Source of the DNA: Linanthus parryae
Taxonomy: Eukaryota > Streptophyta > Magnoliopsida > Ericales > Polemoniaceae
Direction of reading: 5' to 3'
NCBI GenBank assembly: GCA_023055425.1
Contig: JALGPY010000001.1
Location: forward strand, 140,145,368-140,209,367
Length of the DNA: 64,000 bases
Of the stretch, positions 12,241 to 23,154 are shown one piece after another. The notes below the pieces were generated by a model. It made no database searches and was not told where the DNA came from. It saw nothing but the letters and a program-made list of their open reading frames with translations. The position numbers and the translations under genes are program-made. Numbering within the stretch: position 1 is the stretch's first letter; every line of letters starts with the position of its first letter.

Positions 12241-14199
12241 ATGTTATAATGGTATCCAGTTTATAAAAAAATTGTTGTTTGTGTACATGATTTTGATTGA
12301 CGCAATATACTACATCTTGTGACATTATACTATATCTTTACTATCTTAAAAGAGTGAAGAAAAAAAAGTGACTCCTAAGATCTCTTATTACGAAAGTGTC
12401 TTCATAAAATTTATAATTACAAAAGCGTCTTCTTAACCCTAAGATTTCCTTTATCGAAAAAAGACCTATCAAAAATAAAATTATCATAAAAATACACAAG
12501 CAGATTAATCACTATTGTATCCTCTCTTCGAACCCCAACTATTTCACCAGAGCACACCTCTCTTCTTCCGAACGACAGACCGTAGCTCGTAGGTAACTAT
12601 TAGGTCAGCTTTGACCTTGTTTTCTCACGTTGTTTAGTCATCAACAGGAGTTCCGCTCTTCGAACCCTAAGTAACTTTTCTCTCTCTCTATCTCTCTCTC
12701 TCACTCTCACTCACGATCTTTGTTTAGTTCTAACGTCTGATTAGATTTGGGTATTTTGATGCTCGGTCATGTCCTCGACTATTCATTGCTTTGGTTTAAC
12801 GAGTTTGTCTACTTTGGGTTCTGTGTTGAAGTGATTGGCCGATTGCAGTTTGTCTATTGCTTCTGATGTTTGGGATCCGACGAACCCTCATTCCGATTGT
12901 GGCATCGTACTATAATTGAGATATATTGTTCAATTTATCTCTGTTTCTTTGTTCACTTTTTACCGTCTTACGTCATACTTTTTGGTTTGCTGGTTTGCAT
13001 GTGATGAAATCGATTATAAGGGTAGAAGATCAATGTAATACTTTTTCATTCAATTGATTTGTTCTTGCAGGTAAAGAATAGTGTCGCAACTGAAATGGTT
13101 TACTATCGGTGGTTATTTACTTGAGTAGGTTTGTTAATATTTAATTTTGAAGGTTTTATATTCATCGCTAGCATTTTTTCTTGCTTTCATCTCTACTATT
13201 AAAAAGTTTGTATTGTTTTTAACGTTTCATTATTCCTAACATTTATTGTGTTCCTAATAACTTTGATTGGAGAAAATAGCCCCTGCAAACTAGGTCATGC
13301 TGCCCATCCCCCCATCTCAGAAACCAACGGATCGCTTCCGAAACTATTCATCCGTACCAACCAGACGCGACGAAGAGCTGCAAACATAAAATATGGCATG
13401 AGATTCGTACGATGTGCATCAGGAAGATTTCACTTGAAGCATTCTTCTCCTACCTATTCCATCACTGCTATTGCATTGTCGGCCTGATCGTTGGAATCGC
13501 CAAGGACCTTCTGCACGCAGTTCTGATCCCAATCAATTGTTGCATAGTCGATTTCTTATCCTCAATAACTCATTGAACCAGGTATGTCCACTATTATTGA
13601 ATTATATTCGGAAGTTGCAAAATTTTGAATCGTGTAAGTTATATATTTGAACATAAAGCCCCTACTTTCCCGTTTCAATTTGCACATGCCTATGTTTTTT
13701 CTGAATTCATCCACTTAAGCTCATATCCACCGTTTATAAATGAAAACAAACCACAAAAATATATACTGCAACAACAATGTTCATTTAAAGGGTAATATGA
13801 TGCGCAAAAACAGATCTTGCAGAAGTAGTTTTAAACGTCTCTTTCTGTCGAACTGTCCGGTTTTACCTTACATGTAATGGGTCAATTGTATGGATTACCC
13901 ACACAATTGAATTACACTAGATATGTAATGAACTTAAGAGAATCTATAATGGGGGAACTGAAGATGGTGTGCTAAAAGAAGTCTTTTTCTTCAAGAAACC
14001 GTGCACAACCCCCATAAGCATGGTTTCTACTTGATGGAAGCACTCATTTTAGAATAAATATGGAGAGGAAGAAATCAATCCTTTTTCAAAACAAGAAAAT
14101 TGAGGTGCAAATCTGGATTAGGGAAGTGAAAATACTGTTTTCTGAACATGTTTAGAGACGTTTTCAAGGCATTATTTGTGTCGCCATCTAAACTATAGA

Positions 14200-14425
14200 T
14201 TACGAGTATGGGCCATCGTAGTTTGTATTTTTGATGAAAACGGGAATGAGTTGGGTAGAATGTAGATTCACTTAATAAGTAGAGGTTATTCTGCTGCAGC
14301 CATAGTTCTTAAATTTATTGCGATTTGGAAGGGTCAAATAATTCAAATGAAGAAAGATTTCATCTCAGTTGAGGTGAGAAGCAACTTTGAAGTCATAAAA
14401 AAAAGTCGTTTTTCTACCGAAGATC
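14200..14425 (+). pseudogene. RNase H-like (LINE RVT_3) fragment
   Basis: Plus-strand translation gives a block like IFDENGNELG followed by a region resembling the alternating AEA..AI.W pattern and ..VEVRSNFEVI of RVT_3 RNase H domains. It is short, with at least one stop. It may be a separate LINE fragment within Helitron 1. Weak evidence. Confidence 0.35.
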
Positions 14426-15649
14426 AAAACGCATAGTAACAAACCATCGGAGATTGAGGAGATATCAAGACTTAGATAGTGTTAGTCTGTTTGTTTGATA
14501 AAGCATCAGTAGAGTGTCTTTGATGCAGCTGAACCATGACCTTTTGCTATACTTCTGTAGTTAACTCGAGATGGATTGATCTTTTCTTTTTGAGGGCGTA
14601 CAATGGATTATATTATTTATAGGCTGCCTTATTTATATATGTATCAGACTCGAGGTAGTTGCAGACATGGAACTGAAGTGAAGTGGCTTCAGAACGTCGT
14701 GGTAGGTAGCCATTTTCTTCTCTACAAATCTTTGACCACAATTCAGATACACAATGTGGACAAAAGTAGTAGGATCTATTATATGGGGGTAAAGTTATTG
14801 GCTCATTAATTTGCTTTATTCAATCGTTAATCTGACCTTTCATCTATACTTGGATTTATTTTTTCGTATGATGGGTTAATTTCAGCAAATAATTTTTTTG
14901 GGGGTCACCTAACACTTGTTCTGCTCGGATTTATTTTATTAAAAGAAAACACTTATTCTGTTTGGGCTGTTTTGTGGTAGGCTAAATTTCCATTTAAGAG
15001 TGTGTCAAGTACATTGTCATCTAGCATAGCAATTCAGAATTTTTACTTTCCATGGCTTGGGCTTAGTTTAATCTTCTTCTGCATTGAAGTCTAGCTGCAA
15101 TGATTAACAAAATTTAAACTCTAGCTGCAATGATTAACATAATTTAAGGGACATGAAACACCAGCCCAAGTCTTTTAAATTTCTAAAGAGAAAATTATAT
15201 AAAGCCCTAGGTATCCTCAATTCAATTGATTTAGAATTTTGAGCACAGGTAGGAGGTGACACTTCATCTTATCCTTCGGTTTTCACAAATTTTATTTACT
15301 TGTGTCCATTAAACCTTTCAAATAATCTCCTTTGCCTTTATTTTCATCCATGAAAAATGACAAGGAACAAAAGTTGAATACATAGAAAGTTTTGGCAGAA
15401 AGATGGACATAATATTTTTTAGAAGAAGATATATATTAGAAAACCACCAGGGGGGATCAAGATCCACTTCAGTTACATCTTTCAGAGTTAAAGCTAATAA
15501 CCAAGAGGGGAACACATATAGTCATTCTAAAAGGTCATCATCATTTCTTTGGAAAGCAGCTAGAGCATCCGTCACATTGTTTCCATTCGGAGCCGTGAAG
15601 TTGACTGACCATTGTTAAAAAAACATCTTTGATAGTAAAAAAGTGATTT

Positions 15650-16495
15650 CATCTTCAACATCTGTAATATCTGACGCCATGTTACCACTTCTGCGATCCT
15701 GGATCTCTTGAACTAAAACTTCTACATCACCCTCAAGAACTATATTCCGTTAACCAAGTTTCATCGCCAATTTGACGGCTCGATTGGTGGCCTTGGCTTC
15801 TGCTTCTTTGGGTGAGGAACAAGTTCCTGTCGCGTAAGAACCCTTAGCCAAAATTTCTCCATCGCTGTTCCTGAATATTGCTCCAGCACAAGAGCAGCCC
15901 GCAGGTATTCGCCCATCCCCCGTCGAAATTTACTTTAACCTTTGTAGACTAAGGGGCTGATCACGAGTTGTTGCCTTGGAGCCCAGAAGTTGTTGCAGTA
16001 ATGTTACCATCTTGGAGATCGTCCAGTTTCTCAAATCAGTAGAATATACTCAAAACCTCTCGTTCAGGATCCAATTGTTGATTTGAAAAAAAGCCCATTC
16101 CGAGACAACCATAAAGAGTGTAGTGCCATGAAAATCAGTCTTGGCTCCTTGGGTCTGTTTGAATTTATCTTCCACGAAAGCCACTCACTAAACTGACCCG
16201 TGAGGCTTTCACAGAAACCCGAACCTAAAAGAAGTCCCCAAACCTCCATCACCCTCGAACATCTCATCAAAATATGGCCAGTAGTCTCGTCACCGTAGCC
16301 ATAAGAAGAGCATAATGGGTCATCCATTAATCCCCTTCGGCAGAGGTTACTCTTTGTTGCCAGGGAATATGTTAATGCTCTCAACACGAAGTGGAGGGTT
16401 TTCTTCGGAACTGTGATCGACCATAGTTTCGTGAATATTGTTGTGGTAACGTAGGAAGAACCGGCAGTTAGCATGCTACGGATCGACATTTCCAT
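15650..16495 (-). pseudogene. LINE relic: RT zinc-binding region and RNase H
   Basis: On the minus strand, 16064-16495 encodes a zinc-binding RT-associated domain (zf-RVT) with the landmarks LWSITVPKK, RGLMDDPLC and DETTGHILMRC. Further along, 15650-15960 encodes an RNase H-like (RVT_3) stretch with AIFRNSDGEILAKG, SPKEAEAKA and VLEGDVEVLVQ. It is broken by at least one frameshift and one stop. Its orientation is opposite to the LINE relic at 10460-12240, so it is an independent insertion or was carried inside Helitron 1. Confidence 0.8.
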
Positions 16496-17691
16496 AGCTT
16501 CTTCATAACCTGATTTGACTGTGTAGTTCCTGTTGTTGCTGTGAGACTAAACAAACTTATTCGGAGCTTTAACCCGTGGAGATTTATTCGTAAGATAGTC
16601 TCTCAATCAACGTTACAGAGAATAGCTTGCATGCGCTGGATATCCCATCTATTCCCACCTTCAAACATATTACCACTCACAGTGTCATTATTCATATCAT
16701 GGAGAACCGTTATCAGTTTGGATGATAGGTTGCGCTAGATCCAATCATCCTTCAATCTAATACTCTCACCGTTCCCTACCTTCCATTGTTCGCCTTGTCA
16801 CAAAACTTCTCATCCCGCTATTATTCCCCTTCAAACAAAAGAAGGTGCATACACAAGCACAGTAACATCTGGTTTATGGGTGGTGTTCTTTACGCATAGT
16901 GACGAACTTCTTTAACTTCAAAATCTTATAAAGTGCATCTGAAATCGAAACACATTTACATTCATGTACCTCTTGAGAATAATATATTATCTTAAATTTT
17001 ATCAGCAAGTACTGTATCCTGATTGGCACTTGCAAAATACATGTAGATTTTGATAAGATGTTAATGACTTTTGAGAATAAGTAATTTACATTATACAAAC
17101 AGCATGACAACCGAAGTCTTATGAGCATGTCTTAGAGAAAGCTTAATAAGAAGTTCTATAATACAGCAAAAGTTCGCGCTCAGTTTCTTTACAGTGGAAG
17201 ATTTTATTTGGATGGTATAATGATTCATAGTCCTGCAGGAACTGTGAAATCCTATAGTGTATGTGTTTTGAGTAGAAGTTTGATACTTAAACTACAAAGA
17301 GACTGGAGTCCTAAGCAGATTAACTATCCTGTTGTTCAAGAGCGGAGCGGAGAAGATCAGAAATACAACTATACATAGGTGGAGTACATGATTGATGTAC
17401 CGTTTGAGTATGCGAATGGTCCATTCTTCACAAGGTGAATTGTTTATGATTTTTACAACTATGTCACGCAATTGTTGTTTCTACCTTTGGACAACTTAGA
17501 AGCTAAACAACCTTATATCCAGATGACTTTAACGTGACTACCAGGACTACCAGTATACACATTCGATTTTTTCATGAAGATCACCTGATGGATTCGTTGA
17601 CATGTGTTAACTGATTAAGTAATAGCCTGTCAGCGTTCGGAGATAATATTTTACATGCTTAATCTAGCAAACTTTATTACAGGATATAAAG

Positions 17692-17715
17692 TTTTTTTTT
17701 TTTTTTTTTTTTTTT
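17692..17715. repeat. Poly(T) tract of 24
   Basis: A run of 24 T, possibly the poly(A) tail of a minus-strand retroposon. No TSD was found around it. Confidence 0.7.
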
Positions 17716-18308
17716 CAAAATGCTATGATATTCTTCAACTCAGGTACAAGTCAATTTCTTTCATGCCTCTATTTTCATTATGTCTATAGTTAGTGCTTAG
17801 AGATTATCTTATGAACTCCAAATCAGGGGAATCATTAAACAATAGGAGCAGTTTTTCATAAATTTTTTAACTGGGTACTATATCCAAAGGGAAATTAGTA
17901 TTTCTTCTTGGTCTTATAGATGTATATATTCATGTTTCAAAAAATCGCCAAATTGTAAATTCTGAAAAGACACAAATACATTGGACTCGGAGGCGAGTCA
18001 CTTTAGAAAGGTAAATTTCTTGAGATACAGAGTTAATTTTCCTATTTTTTTACTCATCATCTTTAATGAATTTTCTCAACATTGCTGAAGTGGAATTACC
18101 GCAAACATATTCGTACATTTGGAGTAGTTGTACGACTTCTGAATCCCTGAAGAGCATGTACAACTATGAAGACCTTAAAGTAAGGGAGACAACGTCTAAT
18201 CAATATGATATGAAAAGAAAATGGCCTACGAAAAGTCTGAAAGGTGCACTGGCCTATGAAGTGCGAAAATGTTTACAGTTCTTGAAGTTACTTGAATGTT
18301 TAATATGA

Positions 18309-21300
18309 CTAGTAAAGGACACGTGCGTTGCACGTGTTCTCTTATTTTCTAATAGATGTTGCAAATGTGGAGTACGGAGAACTGATGATGACCAATCTCG
18401 TATATTGGGGAGTTGTTTCTCCTCGAGCGAATACATGATGGAGTCTTAAACTTGAAGGAGTTCGGTGCTGACGCGACTCTCCTGAGTAGCTGTCCCATCT
18501 TGAAACATGCAGCTAGAACTGCAATGACATTACGGATATTAAAATACTTTATAAGAGGTATGTTTGTCTATAAAAAGATGAAGAAAATCAAAGGTTTATC
18601 TTCAACTTTTACATAGTAGAGATATCATGAAACTTGCTTCAAATCCACTGTCGCATACCTGTGTCGACTAACACAAATGATATGAATAGGCTCAATTTAT
18701 CAAACATTTATAAGTTGGGAATGCTCTTGCGCTGCTGTCTTTTTCTTAAACTTGGATATTAATGAAATGTATTTTCCATTACTTATCAGCTCTAAGAGGT
18801 ACATCCCCTAGGATTTGAAACAGACAGTAGGTGCAGCCTCTCCCATACCTATTAGCTAACTGATTGGATCAAGAAGAAGGTTTGGTGACCAAGAGGGAAT
18901 CTCACACCTCTTGGCATTGGGTGTGTCAGGTTTCTGCAACCTAACCAGGTTTCACTAATCTTAGTCTGTCTGATTATGATTTCTCTTATTACAAGATAGT
19001 AGTATTGTCTTCATTCTTTCGTTGGATATAGCTAACTATGCACCGAGATGGGCTGTAGTGTCAGATAATCTTTTGAAAGGTCAAGAAACTTTGGATTTCA
19101 ATTGTCCGTGGTGGTCCTAATATAGAGAGTGTTTTCTATCAAGAGATAACGAAGTTCGAACCTAGTTCATTCATTTCGAAGATTTCAAGGGTAAGAAGTG
19201 GTTTTCTAAACAACAAGGATGCAGACTCCGATGAATTGTCATGGTCAACTCAGGTATTGCAAGATCACATCATATTTCTAATTTGAGCATATGGAAAATA
19301 TAAAGGTTGTAGATTCAAAACTCAGAGATCAAAGGTTTTTACCCGACGCAGTGGTATAATTGTTATCAAAGTTCATCACTGAAAGTTTGAACTCCTTCTT
19401 CCTGTAAGTATTTATAAGTGGATGTATTAATGTTCTACATGGACGAGAAAAGGGAAAAGAAAGTTCAAAATTACTTGAATAGATGAAAAAAACTAACAGG
19501 ATGTAACAATGACAAGAATAGTGAAAAAACCTAAGGTACTATTTGGGCATATCAAAATCAAATTAAAACATAAATATAATGAAACAGGGAAATGATACAT
19601 TTTGTAAATGAATAGAACCGTGACTAATATTGCAACTTACTATCTCACACTATTTAAAAATGGGTAGAGCATAAGGTCCTATCACGGAGACGAAGTAGAG
19701 GCCATGGGTAAAGTCTTCATATCCTCTTGAAGCATATTACATCGTATCCTATCTCACACTTTTTGAAAACCTATTATGCAACTCATTAACTTAAGCACAA
19801 ATGACCATTGAAGTATTAGAGGTCAAACAAGTATCCTTCCATGAGAGGTCAAAGCAGTCATACCTTTAAGTTTTGAACTCATTGGTGTTTTGGTTGCCCT
19901 CCGTTGGCTGTGACGATATTCCCACACAAATCTAGAACTGGAGCAATGAATCTGTGAATGTCAAGTTGTGAACAGGAAGGAAACGCACAGGGACGTCCGT
20001 GATTGGCTTCATTCCACGAGGTTTGATGTTCGGAATAGTCTTTCTTTTTGTTTGCAAAAAGACATGAGGAAGCGCTGTTGAAAATTCAGTGATATCGTTT
20101 GGTGATATCCGACATCTCGTTGTCGTCCATAAAACCCTCCATGTTAGCTCCGGTACTTTCTCCACTAACCAACGGTTGTCACACATTTGGTGATATCCGA
20201 CATCTCGTTGTCGTCCATAAAACCCTCCATGTTAGCTCCGGTACTTTCTCCACTAACCAACGGTTGTCACACATTCTAATAAGTCTGCAAAAATCATTTA
20301 TGTAAATGGAAGATGAGCCTACAAATACTTACAAAACACTAATCAGTACTTTCGACTACTCATAAAATAGCAGAGAGCATAATTATTATGAGTAACTTGG
20401 GGAGAAATCCAAATCGATCTTGTTTATCCATCTTGTGTCGTCATATCTTGAATTGTTCTCAAGATATGTTAGAAAGAAAGAAGAAACCAGGATATGAATC
20501 ATATAACAATATTGACGTCGGAAGAAGACCAAATGAAAATATACATCGCAACAATGAAAAACTAATGCACGACCGAAGGTCGAAAAATCTCTAATATGTA
20601 ACAAAACCTACAAAAAGAAAAGCAGTTAGAGCTTTAGAAAGTATACATGAGCAAAGGAACTTGATGTTTTTATATTATTATGGAGATCTATACAAAATAG
20701 AAAAACAGGAGGGCTGCAACAGCTAATAGAGAGTGTCGGATAAGAAATAACTCGTTTAACGTCTCCAACTCATAGTAAATCTCGTATTTCATCTTTTGTG
20801 TAAATCCTTGAAATTGTTGAGTTGAATGATTGAGTCCAAAGTATGCAGAGGATGAGAACGACCAGGGAGACATGAAGCACCCTAGTAGAGATTGAATTAT
20901 AAGGATTGTATGAAATCTCTTTGAAACATGAAGAAGAAGAAGAATACCAACATCCATCATTCTTAATTGATTGAAATTTAAAGTACAGCAGTTCGTCTAG
21001 GGTTTTTTCTTGCTAGGATTTTTTATCTAAGAAAGATAAGCAGGGCATACCTTTTGTATTGACATCTGTAGTTTGACAACGATCTCCATGTGCGCCTCTT
21101 CAAGGCTTTGATTTCCAGCAACGAAAGACGATACTACAATGGTCCAATGTCGACTACAAACAAGACGTGATGGTAGTAGAAATTAAATATAATATAGATC
21201 TCCTGTATCTCGAACCTGTTGATAGTAAATCCCTCCCATCCAAAATCATTGGTTGATGAAACAATATTCGTGACGGAATTCTTAGACTGGTATTTTAATG

Positions 21301-21511
21301 AGTGGAGTCGATTGGGGAAACGTCGTGCCTCTTGCATTTTTATTAAGAGTCGGCAGCAGTTTTCATCTTTCAAACAGGAGAGGGGTGTGTTTGAAATTAA
21401 CTAAATAAATATGGAGGGTTTTGTAATACAAGTTAAATAAACATGGACTTTTATAATTAAACATTTTAGGAACACTTGTTTTGATTATTCATGCTTTTAT
21501 AAGAGTAAAGA
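18309..21511 (-). mobile_element. Nested 3.2 kb non-autonomous Helitron (Helitron 2)
   Basis: On the minus strand the 5' terminus is A|TCTTTACTCTTATAAAAGCA (starting at 21511). The 3' terminus is an 8 bp stem hairpin, ACACGTGC-GTT-GCACGTGT in plus-strand reading (18319-18337), followed by CCTTTA and CTAG (18309-18312), then T. Both ends match Helitron 1 closely, and the host bases are A and T as expected. It lies inside Helitron 1 in opposite orientation. The interior has no Rep/helicase motif; an open stretch at 18413-18616 with LLSSCPIL resembles leucine-rich parts of F-box/FBD proteins but is too short to assign. An 88 bp tandem duplication lies at 20098-20273. Confidence 0.7.
20098..20273. 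repeat. Two-copy 88 bp tandem duplication
   Basis: The unit beginning TTTGGTGATATCCGACATCT at 20098 is repeated at 20186 with no mismatch seen. 88 is not a multiple of three, so any frame through it would shift. The perfect identity suggests a recent event. Confidence 0.9.
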
Positions 21512-21757
21512 TTGATATAGTATTTCATTGACATAAGTATTTATGTGCTCACGTTGTTAACATATTAGTATGCAAAATAAGGATAACTGCCATTCAGTGT
21601 TAAATAATGGCGTTGCCAATGGTTTTAATTTGTTTTATCATGTTTCATATATTCTTTTCACTCGATAATGTTAGCAACACAATTCTACTCACGTGCAACG
21701 CACGTGCACATAACTAGTAATATTTAAAAGTTTGTAGGGGTTCATATGGTTCCTAAT

Positions 21758-21777
21758 TTCCTAACGTGTTACTATTT

Positions 21778-21810
<33 letters not shown>

Positions 21811-21822
21811 CCTAACGTGTTA
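21758..21822 (+). mobile_element. Near-empty retroposition: 7 nt plus poly(A) flanked by 14 bp TSD
   Basis: TTCCTAACGTGTTA occurs at 21758-21771 and again at 21809-21822. Between the copies lie only CTATTTC and 30 A. This is the footprint of target-primed reverse transcription by a LINE machinery that copied little more than the poly(A) tail. The pure A tract and perfect TSD indicate a recent insertion. Confidence 0.8.
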
Positions 21823-22670
21823 TACCCCTAGTACTCCCATGTCTTAATTTAATTACTAAATAAAGAGTTTAATTACTGAAATAACCTTATAAGATAAACA
21901 CACGTTTCTTCAAGTTTTAACCTATTTATTCGTTGACGGCAACGTAGTCTCCATCTCCATCTCCACCTTCCCGGTTTTCTTCCAACATGATCTTCTCGCT
22001 GTAGTCGCTCTCGCTCCAGAACGCGAAAGGTGTGAATCTCCTCTCATCTCTCACTCTACAAAGTTGTTCAGTGAACTTTTTGTAACTTCTGTTCCGTTGT
22101 CCGTTTTATGTTGTAACCGGAGTTTGATATCTAATTCCCGTCCCATGGCAGAAGAGCTTCATAATCAAGAAAAAGAAAAAGGCAGCACGAAATGGCAACC
22201 CTTTCAGATAAAGGCTTCTGCCGTTCTACCAATTAATTTTCTTATAGTTTGTAGCTGATTTTAAACTCTTAAATCTATCTTCGTGATTTTTTAATACAAC
22301 GTGAACTACTGGCGTGGTAAGAAGCTTAGATCATGAGGTGTTAGTGGTAGATTTGTTTCTCTAATGTCCCAGTTTGTTTTTATCAGGCTATTGTAGTTCA
22401 TATATTTGATCGAACTAATCTTTACTTGTTGAACTCAACTACTGCAAATCTTTGAATCTGATCCGAAGTTTAGATGTTCATTGCCTGCAGACTAATGGAT
22501 CCGCACCATGCATTCTCCTAAAGTTCAGGAATATGCGAGTCAGACAGTCAGTGGAAAACATGATCCGATGACTTGAAACTGAACACGAAAGGATATTGTA
22601 TGCGCTTTCTTCCTTCGGTTTGAGTAGGGGGTTCAAACAAGGTCAAAGACAGTCCTAACTCCTAACTGTA
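21823..22670. other. Region between Helitron 1 and Copia element A
   Basis: Pyrimidine-rich sequence around 21950-22060 looks like a plant 5' UTR, but the frame at 22064-22258 (+) matches nothing I know. The flank is continuous with 27555 onward, on the other side of the Copia insertion. No gene can be supported. Confidence 0.35.
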
Positions 22671-23011
22671 TGTTATGACAAACCGCCTCACGAACAATGA
22701 ACGAATAAAGAAGAACACGGGATTTTACGTGGTTCGCTAGCAAAATATTTTCTAACTACCCCCACGGCGGAAACACACTCTTTATTCACTTATGAGGAAA
22801 AATTACACTTAGATGATTGCATACCTAATAATGTGACTACTAGGTTCTTTATATAGTGCTAGGAAAATCCCTAAAGTTTCCAAATCCGATTTGGAAACAA
22901 ACTTGTTTCCTAACTAATCTTCCACCGCCTTTATACTTCCAATGTTTCCTAATCAAAATTGGAAACACAGAGTTTGGCCGCCTTTGACCAATTCAAGGCA
23001 CCAACTCAACA
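22671..23011 (-). repeat. 3' LTR of Copia element A
   Basis: 341 bp, beginning TGTTATGACAAACC and ending CAACTCAACA in plus-strand reading. It pairs with 27210-27549. Confidence 0.95.
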
Positions 23012-23154
23012 AATCTCCACCTTGACTTGAATTGTCTCGTCAACAGAAGCTGCTCCTCTTCTCATAAATAAAGCTACGTCTTCTCCGCAACCAATGTCTC
23101 TCGTCACAGAGACTCACTGGACCCCCACCGGGTCCGACATGCCCCCGAAGGGCC

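Larger units (their letters stand above)
12335..21717 (+). mobile_element. Candidate 9.4 kb non-autonomous Helitron (Helitron 1)
   Basis: The left terminus reads A|TCTTTACTATCTTAAAAGAG. The right terminus has a hairpin, CACGTGC-AAC-GCACGTG (21690-21706), then CACATAA and CTAG (21714-21717), followed by T. This fits the Helitron rules: 5' TC, a 3' hairpin about 10 nt before CTRR, insertion between A and T, and no target-site duplication. Inside are a CT-rich leader-like stretch (about 12660-12715), LINE fragments, AT-rich filler and a nested minus-strand Helitron (18309-21511). No Rep/helicase coding was recognised, so it would be non-autonomous. Pairing of these two ends is inferred from terminal similarity with the nested element; the left end could belong to another copy. 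Confidence 0.6.

Noticed and set aside
18309..21717. A single TIR transposon bounded by the inverted ACTAGT...CACGTG hairpin ends
   Set aside because: Each end is a complete Helitron 3' terminus, and a matching Helitron 5' end exists at 21511, so two Helitrons explain the layout better.
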